A DNA stretch of 64,000 nucleotides from Bacillus sp. AFS088145. Lineage in GTDB: Bacteria; Bacillota; Bacilli; Bacillales; Bacillaceae_G. The stretch lies in assembly GCF_002564465.1 (NCBI RefSeq), contig NZ_NUUX01000013.1, forward strand, positions 194,466-258,465, in the 5' to 3' direction. How positions within the stretch are numbered: the stretch's first letter is position 1; every line of letters begins with the position of its first letter. Positions 19,268 through 29,143 of this stretch are shown here, piece after piece. Below the pieces are notes generated by a model. It ran no database searches and was not told where the DNA came from. It saw only the letters and a list, made by a program, of their open reading frames with translations. Position numbers and translations under genes: made by a program.

Positions 19268-20977
19268 CTATACTTCTATAGCTATACTCTTAATTTCTTT
19301 ATACTCAGGTTTCCACATAGCATCTTCAATCGCATCTTCAACATCTTGAATATCTATTCTTGCAATTCCTTCGTGTATTGCAGCATAGGCTACTTCAACG
19401 GCTACGTATTTTGAGACTTCATGTAGCTTTTCAATGGATGGCAGTAGGGTTGCTCCAGGTTTACTGGTGTCAGACATACTTGCAACCGCATAAGCAGCAG
19501 CTGCAAACATTCCTTTTGAGATCACTTCAGCTTTTGCAACAATCGCCCCCAAGCCTAGGCCTGGGAATACAAATGCGTTATTTGACTGTCCAATTTCATA
19601 GGAAATACCTTTGTATTCTACATTTGCAAACGGGCTGCCGGTTGCAATTAGAGCCTTGCCATCGGTCCACTTAATCAGGTTTTCCGGCACTGCTTCTGTC
19701 AATGCAGTCGGGTTGGACATAGGCAAGATGATCGGTCGCTCAACGTGCTTAGCCATTTCTTTAATCATTTCTTCAGTGAACGCACCGGCTTGTCCTGAAG
19801 TACCAATCAGGATTGTTGGCTTCACCCTTTGAACTACTTCAATTAATGAAATGATCCCTTCCTCATTCTTATCCCAATCCTGAACTTCATTCACCTTTCT
19901 TGTATAAGGCTTCTGGAAGTACAGAACATCTGGTGTTTCATCTGTTAGTAGACCCCGATAGTCTACAGCCCAGAAACGGTCAAAGGCTTCTTCTCTGGTC
20001 AATCCTTCTAGAACCATGGCATCTGCCATTTGGTCTGCGTTACCGATGCCGGCAGCCCCTGGACCAAAGACAACAATGCGCTGGTCCTTTAAGGATTCAC
20101 CTGTTACTTTCAAAGCAGACATAATAGCAGCAAGAGTAACAGCACCTGTCCCCTGGATATCATCGTTGAAGGTAAGGATTTTGTCACCATATTTGTCCAT
20201 GATTTTTCGCGCATTGACGTTACCAAGGTCCTCCCAGTGAATAAGAACCTCTGGAAAAAACTTTCTTGCAGTCTGAACGAATAAATCAATGAATTGATCA
20301 TAACGATCACCTCGGACACGTGCGAATTTGTTGCCGATATACATAGGATCTGCAATCAAAGCTTGATTGTTCGTGCCAACATCCAACACGATTGGTAGAA
20401 CACGGTTTGGATCAATACCAGCTGCAGCCGTGTACACGGCAAGTTTACCAATCGCAATATTAATACCGCCTATCCCTTGGTCCCCAATACCAAGAATGCT
20501 TTCAGAGTCGGTCACGACGATTAAATCAATACCATTTTTAGGCTTTCCAAGATTATAAAATGCCTTTTCAATGCCCTCAGGATTATCAATGGAAAGATAT
20601 AAGCCATCTGGGCGACGGTATCTATGGGAGTATGACTGGATTGCATCGCCGACAGTAGGAGTGTAGATGATTGGGAGCATTTCTGCCAGATGTTCCTTCA
20701 AAAGACGGTAAAACAAGACAACATTACGGTTATATAAATCATAAAGTAGCCCGTTTTTGAACAGATTCGTCGTCCGCATCGAATATTGTTCATAGACCCT
20801 ATTAACTTGTTCCTCTAGGGTGATTACTTGTGGCGGTAACAGACCTTCAAGTCCAAGGTTTTCTCTTTCCTCTTTCGTAAAAGCTGTTCCTTTATTCAAA
20901 AAAGGATTAGAGAGAACTTCTTTTCCTTTTATTGTAGTTACAATAACATTCTCAGGTACACTCTCAAGTACATTCAT
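19268..20977 (-). CDS. maeA: NAD-dependent malic enzyme
   Basis: Oxidative decarboxylation of malate to pyruvate with NAD. The 569 aa length matches the large SfcA/MaeA type. Visible hallmarks: [10 protein letters not shown] near residue 107, [18 protein letters not shown] (substrate loop and first nucleotide site), [23 protein letters not shown] with metal-binding acidic residues, [13 protein letters not shown] (NAD-binding Rossmann turn), and [11 protein letters not shown]. It lies upstream of malK/malR, whose B. subtilis relatives control maeA, so malate-induced expression is likely. B. subtilis has several paralogues (maeA, malS, mleA), so the symbol rests mainly on context. Confidence 0.9.
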   Translation of the reverse strand: MNVLESVPENVIVTTIKGKEVLSNPFLNKGTAFTKEERENLGLEGLLPPQVITLEEQVNRVYEQYSMRTTNLFKNGLLYDLYNRNVVLFYRLLKEHLAEMLPIIYTPTVGDAIQSYSHRYRRPDGLYLSIDNPEGIEKAFYNLGKPKNGIDLIVVTDSESILGIGDQGIGGINIAIGKLAVYTAAAGIDPNRVLPIVLDVGTNNQALIADPMYIGNKFARVRGDRYDQFIDLFVQTARKFFPEVLIHWEDLGNVNARKIMDKYGDKILTFNDDIQGTGAVTLAAIMSALKVTGESLKDQRIVVFGPGAAGIGNADQMADAMVLEGLTREEAFDRFWAVDYRGLLTDETPDVLYFQKPYTRKVNEVQDWDKNEEGIISLIEVVQRVKPTILIGTSGQAGAFTEEMIKEMAKHVERPIILPMSNPTALTEAVPENLIKWTDGKALIATGSPFANVEYKGISYEIGQSNNAFVFPGLGLGAIVAKAEVISKGMFAAAAYAVASMSDTSKPGATLLPSIEKLHEVSKYVAVEVAYAAIHEGIARIDIQDVEDAIEDAMWKPEYKEIKSIAIEV

Positions 20978-21093
20978 GGTGTTTCCTTCCTTCTATCTTA
21001 AATTAGCTATTTTAGACAATACCGAAACCATCTTAATAAAATTTTCCTTATCCCAGTATTTTTTTAACTAAAAACCCTTTTTTGTAACTAAAA

Positions 21094-21123
21094 AAAGCAG
21101 AAAGTAAAATCGCTGACTGCTTT
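21094..21123 (-). terminator. Terminator of kdgT-like gene
   Basis: AAAGCAG pairs with CTGCTTT across a 16-base loop; on the minus strand a T-run follows. It lies 80 bp past the kdgT stop. Confidence 0.7.
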
Positions 21124-21203
21124 GTTTTAGTTTCATTTTCAAATTGGCATTAAAGCTTCAGCAGCTTGATGGCCAAGAATATAGTAGATTTTTTACTTTA
21201 TTG

Positions 21204-22172
21204 TCATGATGCCCTTGCAATTGATTTATTAGCTTTTTTCTTTTCGGACATTTTAAATATATAATTAACAATAATAGGACAGACTATTGCAGATATTACA
21301 CATGCTGCTGCAACTTGCGCAGTAGCTCCTGGTGCTATTGCAGCTAAGGTTGGGTCTGCTGCTGCAACAACAGCTGGTGTAGCTACAGCATTCCCTGCAG
21401 TTGACCCTGTTGCTAAACCAACGATAGGATTTTCTTTAAATAACTTTAAAAGTACGTAAGCTCCAATTCCAGTGAATGCAGCTATTAATCCTAGTAATAT
21501 GCCAGGGCCTCCCGCTTTTATAATAGTTGAAAGATTCATTCCAGCACCTAATGGGAATGAAAAGAATGGGATTAATAATAATTTACTGCTTCCAAGAAAC
21601 TTCCTCATTTCAGGATCAATATTTCCTAAAATCATTCCTATTACTATTGGAATTAATACTCCTATAAGTGTTTGAAAAGGAATTGTGGCAAGACCAGATG
21701 CACCTAATGCAACTAATGTGAAAAATGGACCATCTTTTAAAGAAAATAAAGCATATGCGCCTACATCGGTTTCGTCTCCATATGATGAAGCAAGCGATGC
21801 ATATAATCCACCATTTGCATTTAATAACGCTGCTAGGATAGCTAGTGGTGATAATCCTAAAATTCCGGCTGGCCCAAAAAGCATTGCTACAGTTAAACCG
21901 ATACCTGCACCCACTATAAATTTTCCAGTTAATAATATTGCACCTTTTTTTAATGCCTTTGGTGCTAATTTGAAATTAATTTGTGAACCAATTAAAAACA
22001 TGAAACATGCCAAAATGGTAGATGATGCTTCTTTACTAAATAATGCCGTTGTAAAACTTCCAATTTGTAAAAATTGCGGGAAAAAGGTATTCGTTAATAC
22101 TCCTAAAAAAAGTGGAACAACCATCAGACCACCTGGAATTTTATCAAGCGTTTTCTTAATTGGAATTTGCAT
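21204..22172 (-). CDS. kdgT: 2-keto-3-deoxygluconate permease family transporter
   Basis: Integral membrane protein of 322 aa with about ten hydrophobic segments. The sequence MQIPIKKTLDKIPGGLMVVP, LLNANGGLYASLASSYGD and the glycine-alanine block GLATGSTAGNAVATPAVVAA are characteristic of the KdgT family, which imports 2-keto-3-deoxygluconate with protons. In B. subtilis kdgT sits in a pectin-sugar operon (kdgR-K-A-T), but no kinase or aldolase is near here, so its real cargo may differ. Start ATG 22172 has AGGAGGGT upstream. A perfect palindrome at 22323-22339 may be its operator. Confidence 0.88.
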   Translation of the reverse strand: MQIPIKKTLDKIPGGLMVVPLFLGVLTNTFFPQFLQIGSFTTALFSKEASSTILACFMFLIGSQINFKLAPKALKKGAILLTGKFIVGAGIGLTVAMLFGPAGILGLSPLAILAALLNANGGLYASLASSYGDETDVGAYALFSLKDGPFFTLVALGASGLATIPFQTLIGVLIPIVIGMILGNIDPEMRKFLGSSKLLLIPFFSFPLGAGMNLSTIIKAGGPGILLGLIAAFTGIGAYVLLKLFKENPIVGLATGSTAGNAVATPAVVAAADPTLAAIAPGATAQVAAACVISAIVCPIIVNYIFKMSEKKKANKSIARAS

Positions 22173-22322
22173 TTTTAACCCTCCTAAAGTAGTTTTATCA
22201 TTTCAAATGAATCCATTATTTTACCTATTGTTCAAATAATCCTAGAAAGCGGTTCCATTTTTCTTGCATGATGTTCTATTCTCTAATTACCCGTTGTTTT
22301 GTTACCTGTCTATCATATTCGG

Positions 22323-22339
22323 ATGAAAACTGTTTTCAT
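22323..22339. promoter_or_regulatory. Palindromic operator-like site upstream of kdgT
   Basis: ATGAAAACTGTTTTCAT is a perfect 17-base palindrome about 150 bp upstream of kdgT. It resembles LacI/CcpA-type cre sites (TGAAA...TTTCA) but lacks the central CG pair. A KdgR or CcpA role is inference. Confidence 0.5.
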
Positions 22340-22515
22340 AGTTTAAGAAAGTTTAATAATCCTTTTTGTAAATAAAAAAAGTAAGCAGTTTCAATAACTG
22401 CTTACAAAAAGTTTTTATTAGGTGTTCAATAGTAAAAAGAAATAAATAATCTTGCTTTTTTTATTTTATAATTATTATTTCACTTTTTTTCCCAATTAAA
22501 TAAACTTGTAATTTA

Positions 22516-22802
22516 TTAAAAGGGGATTTCTCCATTTAATTTTCCGAAGTATTCATCAGCTACTTCGGAATCTTGAATCGCATTTTTTTCTTCAACATTA
22601 ATTTGAAATTTATTATCCAATTTTTTAATATCAACATTAATTGTCGTGTATGTTGATTGATCTTTTCTTATTTTAATATAAAGTATAGCTTCTTTTTCAT
22701 TAATTTTTTTAAGAAAAATTCCATTAACTAAATTTTTAGTCTACTGTTTATTTTTTTTTCTATTTTTTGATTTTGTTCGATTGAGAGTTTGGTGGCTTTC
22801 AT
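22516..22802 (-). pseudogene. Small unknown gene with one frameshift
   Basis: ATG 22802 follows AGGAAAGGAG and opens a lysine-rich frame (MKATKLSIEQNQKIEKKINS) that stops after about 24 codons at a run of five A. Adding one A restores a frame of 95 codons reading KNLVNGIFLKKINEKEAILY and on to a stop at 22516. Either a recent frameshift or a base missed in the homopolymer explains this. No family was recognised; the product would be a small, charged, cytoplasmic protein. Confidence 0.55.
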
Positions 22803-23154
22803 CGAAAAATCTCCTTTCCTTAGTGTCATAATACAGGCAGTAATGTTGTCCATATACTTGAGATTTTCCAAATACAAAATGGAATTCAGAAAAATAATAT
22901 TAAATACTCAAATCTTCAAAACTGATAATACAAGAAGATATGTACCTGTTCCAAAAACAAGGCAAGGAATGCAAAATCAGTGATACGAGTTGGGAAAATG
23001 TCTGTGATTAGCTTATGTTTATCAGCTATGGGGACGTACAATACATTTTGGAACTAATTTGAAGGGAAAACAGTTTTATTTTGTTATGAAGGAAGAACTT
23101 GCATAAGAAGTATGTGCAATCTGCTTAGTAATAGATGAGTTTTTTGTATTTAAA
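22803..23154. other. Spacer without recognised gene
   Basis: This stretch holds only short open frames without ribosome sites. I see no convincing coding or RNA feature. Confidence 0.4.
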
Positions 23155-23197
23155 AGGGCTTCCCAAAAGTCAGTTCTCCTAACTTAAGGGATAGCCC
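23155..23197 (-). terminator. Terminator of amino-acid permease gene
   Basis: GGGCTATCCC pairs with GGGAAGCCC across a 23-base loop on the minus strand, followed by TTTT, right after the permease stop. Confidence 0.65.
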
Positions 23198-23206
23198 AAT
23201 TTTTAT

Positions 23207-24622
23207 TTATGCAGGTGTATTTGTATTTGTGTTTGCTTCTGTACTGTCACTTTGATTTAATTTACTGTTTTTATATCCGTAAGTAGCGTAAATTACTAAA
23301 CCGATTACTAACCAAACTACGAATCCCTTCCAAGTAAATGCTGAAAGTTGAAACATTAAATATCCACAGAATAAAATTGCTAATACTGGAACAACAGGAA
23401 CCCAAGGAGTTTTAAATCCACGTTTTAAGTTTGGATGAGTTTTTCTTAAGACTAAAATACCAAGTGATACAGCTGAGAAGGCAAATAATGTACCAATATT
23501 TGTTAATTCAGCTAGTTTATTTAATGGAATAAAACCAGCAAATACTGCAACTAATCCACCAGTTACCCATGTACTTACAACTGGTACTTGAGTTTTACCA
23601 TTAACTTTTGATAATTTTTTCGGAAGTAAACCATCTCTACTGATTGAGTAGAATAAACGCGTTTGTCCAAACATCATTACGATTAAAACTGTAGTAATAC
23701 CAATTATTGCACCAAGTGAAATGAAACCAGCTGCCCAATCTTGGTGGATAAATGATAAAGCAAAAGCAACAGGATCTTTAACACCAAGTTGATCGAACGG
23801 TACGATACCCGTAAGAATTAATGAAACAACGATATATAAGATTGTACAAATTGTTAATGCAGAAATAATACCGATTGGTAAGTTACGTTGAGGATTTTTT
23901 ACCTCCTCAGCAGCAGTAGCTACTGCATCAAAACCAAAGTAAGCAAAAACAACAACTGCAGCTCCAGCTGTTACACCAGAGAATCCCATTGGCATAAACG
24001 GTGTCCAGTTTCCTGGCTCAACATACCAAACACCTATAGCGATGAAAAGAATTACTACTGCTAATTTAACAATTACCATTACAGTGTTTAGTTTTGCAGA
24101 TTCTTTTACACCTCTAGTAAGAATGAATGTAACTAATAATACGATAAGAACTGCTGGTAAATCTATAAAAGTTCCTTTAGAAGGATCAAATGCACTTGTT
24201 AATGCTGTTGGAAAATGAATTCCGAAACCTGATAATAAACTTTGGAAGTAACCAGACCATCCACTAGCTACAGCTGATGAAGCCAGTCCATATTCAAGTA
24301 CCATATCCCAACCTAAAATCCATGCCACAATTTCACCGAATGCGACATAACTATACGTATATGCGCTACCTGCCTCAGGAATCATTGATGCAAATTCAGA
24401 GTAACATAATGCAGCAAATGTACAGGCTAAACCTGCAATTATAAATGAAAGAATAAGTGCCGGACCAGCATAATCTGCTGCTGCTACACCAGTTAGAACG
24501 AAAATCCCTGTACCAATAATTGCACCTATTCCTAGCATTGTTAAGTCAAATGCACCTAAAACTTTATTAAGTGAACTGTTAGATAATCCACTCGATACTG
24601 ATTTTTTTCGAAATAAATTCAT
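23207..24622 (-). CDS. APC-family amino acid permease
   Basis: Membrane transporter of 471 aa with about 12-14 helices, of the cationic-amino-acid-transporter-like group that includes B. subtilis YfnA. The N-terminal substrate-site motif GIGAIIGTGIFVLTG, the loop ALCYSEFASMIPEAGSAYTY, FAYFGFDAVATAAEEVKNPQ and GQTRLFYSISRDGLLP are diagnostic. The C-terminus ends in a short Thr/Asn-rich tail. It is a single-gene unit with its own terminator. The substrate cannot be assigned from sequence. Confidence 0.9.
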   Translation of the reverse strand: MNLFRKKSVSSGLSNSSLNKVLGAFDLTMLGIGAIIGTGIFVLTGVAAADYAGPALILSFIIAGLACTFAALCYSEFASMIPEAGSAYTYSYVAFGEIVAWILGWDMVLEYGLASSAVASGWSGYFQSLLSGFGIHFPTALTSAFDPSKGTFIDLPAVLIVLLVTFILTRGVKESAKLNTVMVIVKLAVVILFIAIGVWYVEPGNWTPFMPMGFSGVTAGAAVVVFAYFGFDAVATAAEEVKNPQRNLPIGIISALTICTILYIVVSLILTGIVPFDQLGVKDPVAFALSFIHQDWAAGFISLGAIIGITTVLIVMMFGQTRLFYSISRDGLLPKKLSKVNGKTQVPVVSTWVTGGLVAVFAGFIPLNKLAELTNIGTLFAFSAVSLGILVLRKTHPNLKRGFKTPWVPVVPVLAILFCGYLMFQLSAFTWKGFVVWLVIGLVIYATYGYKNSKLNQSDSTEANTNTNTPA

Positions 24623-25068
24623 AAAAACCTCCTCTAAATTCTTGTGCTACTTTTCCAATTTTAATTATTTAATAGTTTCATAGTTGTTTGTAAAAAAAGA
24701 AAATTCCGACAACTAAAACCAGAAAAAATTAATTGTTAGAATTAAACGATTTTTATCTTATCATACGATTTTTAATTATACAAAGCATTTTTCAACAAAA
24801 AAAAAATATTCAGAAATTGTGCAGAACGACTATATTCAGATCATTTTTCACTAATTTCTCCTCCTAAATCATGCACTTAAAATTTTTGGAGTTTATATTA
24901 GATAATAAGATTTTGGGAACTTTTTAGTAAGGTATTCAAATGGTTTCTATATAAAACTTGTTAAAATTAAATAAACAAAGACTGCATGAGCTTATTATCC
25001 CTACCCTTGTTACAACCTGACTACAACACTTTTACAATCCCTGCAATTTGAAGAAACAAATTTATTGG
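24623..25068. other. 446-bp AT-rich spacer
   Basis: It must contain the promoter of the minus-strand permease. I see no T-box, riboswitch, terminator or small gene that I can support. Confidence 0.4.
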
Positions 25069-25986
25069 CTAATCCACCAACTGCTTTGATTCTATATAGA
25101 GCGATTGAATGAATTTTTTCATGTTGATTCGGCTTTGATTAGTGCTTTTTTCACTTTTACCTTCAAGCTCTAACATTTTCTTTCGAACTTCCGAGAAATC
25201 GAAAAACGTGGATGAATACGCTTCGAATTTTGGATTCGTGTAATCTGTTAATCCTAATGAGGCAATATGGATGAGCACATGGTAAATAGCTCTGCGAACC
25301 CGTTGTTCGGAGGCTTTCGATTCTTTTTGTATTTCCGCCTCGGTAGCCTGTTCTCCAAGCGATTTTTTGGCATTTCCATAAAATATTTCTTTTAGAGACG
25401 GAAAGATGTAGAAGGATCCAAACTTTTGTTTTTGGTCCTGCAGGAATTCTAAAATATTCATCAAGTCTTCACTTCCGCTTTCTCCGATAATCCCTAAATC
25501 CGAAATCAATGAACGGCCGGCTTCGATTATGTTTTTTGTATGAGAAGAGCCGAATGGTGCCGAATGATGACCTTTTAATAAAGTTAACGATTCTTGTATG
25601 CCTCGAATTGATTTTTCCAGAATCACCCGTTCGTTAACCTTTTTTAACACTCCTGAGATTTCAATTCGGTTTAACGGCTTAGTGATGTAGTATTCTGCTC
25701 CTAAACTATATACTTCCCCTATGAGCTCCTTTGCCTCTACTTGTGAAATCATTACGAATTTCCCCTGGAATTCAGAAGAAAGAACACGAATTGTTTCAAT
25801 TCCATCCCTCTTTGGCATCAGTAAATCAATAAGTACTACGTCTACTTTTTTGAGCGCAAGCAAGTCATTGTCTACCAATGATCCGTCTTCTGCTTCACCC
25901 ATCACTTTGCCTAAATCCTCATCCTCAATCATGTCTATCAGCATCGCTCTAATAGCTGGATCATCGTCTATTATAAAATAATTCAT
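25069..25986 (-). CDS. glnL: Response regulator with YcbB/GlnL-type output domain
   Basis: Response regulator of 305 aa (B. subtilis GlnL is about 314). Residues 1-120 are the receiver, with FIIDDDPAIR acidic residues, phospho-acceptor Asp in VVLIDLLMPKRDG, and the Lys of YYITKPL. The C-terminal half (FLQDQKQKFG, SEQRVRRAIYHVLIHIASLG, NPKFEAYSSTFFDF) matches the YcbB DNA-binding domain. It lies 5 bp behind the kinase gene. In B. subtilis GlnK/GlnL senses glutamine and activates glutaminase and transporter genes; here the neighbouring divergent target is a glutamate symporter. Confidence 0.82.
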   Translation of the reverse strand: MNYFIIDDDPAIRAMLIDMIEDEDLGKVMGEAEDGSLVDNDLLALKKVDVVLIDLLMPKRDGIETIRVLSSEFQGKFVMISQVEAKELIGEVYSLGAEYYITKPLNRIEISGVLKKVNERVILEKSIRGIQESLTLLKGHHSAPFGSSHTKNIIEAGRSLISDLGIIGESGSEDLMNILEFLQDQKQKFGSFYIFPSLKEIFYGNAKKSLGEQATEAEIQKESKASEQRVRRAIYHVLIHIASLGLTDYTNPKFEAYSSTFFDFSEVRKKMLELEGKSEKSTNQSRINMKKFIQSLYIESKQLVD

Positions 25987-25991
25987 TTGAT

Positions 25992-27272
25992 TTATCCTTT
26001 CTGTATCATAGCACTAATTGGAAGCTCGATGACAAATACTGTTTCTTTATGACTTTCTTTTAGCTTAATATGTCCGCCAAGCTTGTCGACGGTTAGTTTC
26101 ACATATGAAAGTCCAATTCCTGTAGAAGGATTGCCGGAAGCATCATACTTAGATGTAAACCCCTCTTTAAAAATGACTTCTTTCAACTTCGGTGCAATGC
26201 CTGGTCCATTATCACAGACATGAAATTCTACAATCCAGTCTCTTCGAATGACATACAACGATACATGTCCCTCTTGCTCAATGGCTTCCACCGCATTTGC
26301 GATCAAGTTATTTATCAAAGATAATACCCTATATACATGATATGGCGGATGTTCCCCTTCGACGTGCATAGAAAACGAAATGTGTTTATTCAATAACTCT
26401 GCATACCGTCTATTGGAAACAAGGATAATGTTACTCAGTAACTCAATGCCCATGTAGTCCTCTTGCTTTTCAGTAGAAATCAACTGTGATAGTCCAGCAT
26501 AAATTCGCTGATTATCTTTTTTTACTTCATGCACGAGACTTGCAATTTGCAGTGCGGTTTGGGAAAAATGGACATGAGAAACTTCTGATTTCAACCTACG
26601 ATAAAAATCATAACTTATGCGGGTGATTTCTTCCGCATTTTGCATTGTTTTCTTTAGCTGTACCGATTCCTCATACAAATTCGAAATGAACAACAGCATT
26701 TGCTCGTTTTGTCTACGTTGCTCTTCCACTGCCAATTTTGATTCTCTCAGTTTAAAAATGTTAAAAAAGCCAAGTACAAAAAAACTTCGAATAAACGCGA
26801 TAAAGATAATCTTTTCGATTGAGTGAAATGCAATGATTTTATCCGCTATCGAGTATCGAATCACCATTTCAACTAAACTTGCACCAATTTCTATGACCAT
26901 TCCTAGTAATCCAATCATAAATGGCTTGTTATGCTGCTCATTCATCTTTGTAAAATGAAAGATGAAAGCGAACACGACGTAATAAAAGAGTACCGGAAAA
27001 TGACTGTAAAATGCCTCATCAACCGGTATGTCACTGATTAGGACCGCCAAAAAAAATCGAAATACAAACACACTTGTCCCAGTCAAAATTCCTGCAATAT
27101 TCGGGTGAATGCCCCTTCCCAATAACAAAAATAAGAAAAATGCCGGTGTCCCCAGGCTGACACGGAATGCATCATTGAACGGATAGAATTTAAACTCTCC
27201 AGCGAGCGGAACGGTAATCATCAAAAATACAACTGCTAAAATTCGTTCCTTCAGTTCCACACCTCCAAACAT
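25992..27272 (-). CDS. glnK: Membrane sensor histidine kinase, GlnK (YcbA)-like
   Basis: Histidine kinase of 426 aa with about six N-terminal membrane helices (residues 1-170), a coiled linker, and an ATPase domain with NLIANAVEAIEQEG (N box), VCDNGPGIAP, and TGIGLSYVKLTVDKLGG. The phospho-accepting region is probably around SLVHEVKKDNQRIYAGL, which has the H-E/D-x-K/N pattern of the CitA/GlnK group. It is paired with the GlnL-like regulator and divergent from the GltT gene. Glutamine or glutamate sensing is inferred from family and context. Confidence 0.8.
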   Translation of the reverse strand: MFGGVELKERILAVVFLMITVPLAGEFKFYPFNDAFRVSLGTPAFFLFLLLGRGIHPNIAGILTGTSVFVFRFFLAVLISDIPVDEAFYSHFPVLFYYVVFAFIFHFTKMNEQHNKPFMIGLLGMVIEIGASLVEMVIRYSIADKIIAFHSIEKIIFIAFIRSFFVLGFFNIFKLRESKLAVEEQRRQNEQMLLFISNLYEESVQLKKTMQNAEEITRISYDFYRRLKSEVSHVHFSQTALQIASLVHEVKKDNQRIYAGLSQLISTEKQEDYMGIELLSNIILVSNRRYAELLNKHISFSMHVEGEHPPYHVYRVLSLINNLIANAVEAIEQEGHVSLYVIRRDWIVEFHVCDNGPGIAPKLKEVIFKEGFTSKYDASGNPSTGIGLSYVKLTVDKLGGHIKLKESHKETVFVIELPISAMIQKG

Positions 27273-27340
27273 TAAACATTTTACTCAAACCTTTGGAAAA
27301 TTGAAATAGTTGTGAGAAAATTATTTATTTTTTATTTTTT

Positions 27341-27356
27341 ATTTGTAGGTTTTTGT
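27341..27356. promoter_or_regulatory. Candidate GlnL (YcbB) binding site upstream of gltT
   Basis: ATTTGT-AGGT-TTTTGT matches the tandem TTTTGT-N4-TTTTGT target reported for B. subtilis YcbB/GlnL with one mismatch. It lies between divergent glnK and gltT, 71 bp before the gltT start. Regulation of gltT by GlnL is inference. Confidence 0.55.
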
Positions 27357-27426
27357 ATGATTCGGTATGATTTTGAGTGGAATCGCTTACATTCATATTC
27401 TTAATAAACTTGAAGGGGTGTATGGG

Positions 27427-28713
27427 ATGAAAAAACTAAAACTTGGGTTAGCTTGGCAGATTGTAATTGGTCTCATTTTAGGTATCGCAGTTGGAGCTGC
27501 CTTTTATGGAAATCCAAATATTGAAGGATACCTAAAGCCGATTGGAGATATTTTTATTCGTTTAATCAAAATGATTGTTATTCCTATTGTTGTCTCAAGC
27601 TTAATTGTCGGTGTTGCCGGCGTTGGGAATATGAAAAAGCTTGGTAAACTCGGTGGTAAAACGATTTTATATTTTGAAATCATTACAACTATTGCCATTC
27701 TTGTTGGATTGCTAGCGGCAAATATCTTTCAACCCGGTAGCGGCGTTGATATGTCATCATTACAGAAAACAGATATCGGAAGCTATATAGAAACAACCGA
27801 AACGACGAAAAGCCACGGTTTTGCTGAAACTTTCGTCAATATCGTTCCGCCAAACATTATTTCTGCAATGACAGAAGGAAATATGTTAGCCATTATTTTC
27901 TTCTCTGTTTTATTCGGACTAGGTGTGGCAGCGATAGGTGAAAAAGGAAAACCAATCTTAAAGTTTTTCGAGGGTACAGCTGAAGCAATGTTCTATGTGA
28001 CAAACCTAATCATGAAGTTTGCTCCATTTGGTGTATTTGCTTTAATTGGTGTAACGGTATCAAAATTCGGTGTCCAATCACTGATCCCATTAAGTAAGTT
28101 AACGATTCTTGTTTATTCAACGATGATTTTCTTTGTGTTAGTTGTTTTAGGACTTGTTGCAAGATGGGCAGGCATTAACATTATTCATTTTATTAAGTTA
28201 TTAAAAGATGAACTGATCCTTGCTTATTCAACGGCTAGTTCTGAGACTGTTTTACCTCGAATTATGAATAAAATGGAGAAATTCGGATGCCCTAAAGGAA
28301 TCACATCGTTCGTTATCCCAACAGGATATTCTTTCAACTTAGATGGTTCTACGTTATATCAAGCATTAGCGGCCATTTTTATTGCACAAATGTATGGTAT
28401 TAATTTATCGATTAGCGACCAAATCTCATTAGTACTTGTATTGGTAGTAACATCTAAAGGAATTGCAGGGGTTCCCGGAGTGTCGTTTGTTGTATTGTTG
28501 GCAACGCTCGGTACAGTTGGAATTCCGGTAGAAGGATTAGCGTTTATCGCAGGTATTGACCGTCTTTTAGATATGGCGAGAACAGCAGTTAACGTAGTAG
28601 GTAACTCTCTTGCGGCAGTTGTTATTTCTAAATCAGAAGGTCAATTCGATAAACAAAAAGCGCAAGCTTATATTAAATCACTTGATTCCGGTAAGCAAAC
28701 AAATGCAGCATAA
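27427..28713 (+). CDS. gltT: Glutamate/aspartate-proton symporter (GltT type, DAACS family)
   Basis: Dicarboxylate/amino acid:cation symporter of 428 aa. ATG 27427 (MKKLKLGLAWQIVIGLILG) is chosen over the upstream in-frame start because it aligns with B. subtilis GltT and has a GGGGT ribosome site. Signatures: FIRLIKMIVIPIVVSSLIVG, AYSTASSETVLPRIM (serine-rich hairpin HP1), GYSFNLDGSTLYQ (NMDGT-like motif of TM7, here NLDGS), VVTSKGIAGVPG (HP2), and AGIDRLLDMARTAVNVVGN (TM8). It imports glutamate or aspartate across the cytoplasmic membrane. The divergent GlnK/GlnL pair and the box at 27341 suggest its regulation. Confidence 0.92.
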   Translation: MKKLKLGLAWQIVIGLILGIAVGAAFYGNPNIEGYLKPIGDIFIRLIKMIVIPIVVSSLIVGVAGVGNMKKLGKLGGKTILYFEIITTIAILVGLLAANIFQPGSGVDMSSLQKTDIGSYIETTETTKSHGFAETFVNIVPPNIISAMTEGNMLAIIFFSVLFGLGVAAIGEKGKPILKFFEGTAEAMFYVTNLIMKFAPFGVFALIGVTVSKFGVQSLIPLSKLTILVYSTMIFFVLVVLGLVARWAGINIIHFIKLLKDELILAYSTASSETVLPRIMNKMEKFGCPKGITSFVIPTGYSFNLDGSTLYQALAAIFIAQMYGINLSISDQISLVLVLVVTSKGIAGVPGVSFVVLLATLGTVGIPVEGLAFIAGIDRLLDMARTAVNVVGNSLAAVVISKSEGQFDKQKAQAYIKSLDSGKQTNAA

Positions 28714-28877
28714 TCTTTCTTAACATCATAATTGAGTAGACCTAGATTCACCGACTACTGCATTACAGGCATTGACTACATTTCTACAACCTTCTCGCTT
28801 TTTCAATATGAGATCAAGCTCTTCTTCTAGTAATCAACTAAATATATATAACAACAAGTAAACGGTGAAATTAAAAG

Positions 28878-28922
28878 CCTGTATCTTCAAATACCAAGTA
28901 ATTTTCGATACAGGCATTTTTT
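28878..28922 (+). terminator. Terminator after gltT
   Basis: The perfect stem GCCTGTATC / GATACAGGC with a 20-base loop is followed by seven T residues. Confidence 0.85.
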
Positions 28923-29143
28923 ATCTATTAACGTTGTTATGTTTAGACTGACAAAAAAGAGAAACTCACAGGATAAAGAGTTTCCCTAAAAAATAGGTGA
29001 TATTGGTAAAAAAGAAAATGTAACTGTACTTTATTATATAAAAATTATTATGTATTGTATTCGGTATTCGCCTTTCTTGTTGGATATATTTTCCAGCTTT
29101 ATATAACTAAAGTAATACGTTCGTTAAATAAGAAAAGCCTTAG

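Noticed and set aside
22789-22983. Plus-strand 64-codon frame
   Set aside because: Starts antisense to the small frameshifted gene, lacks a ribosome site and shows no family.
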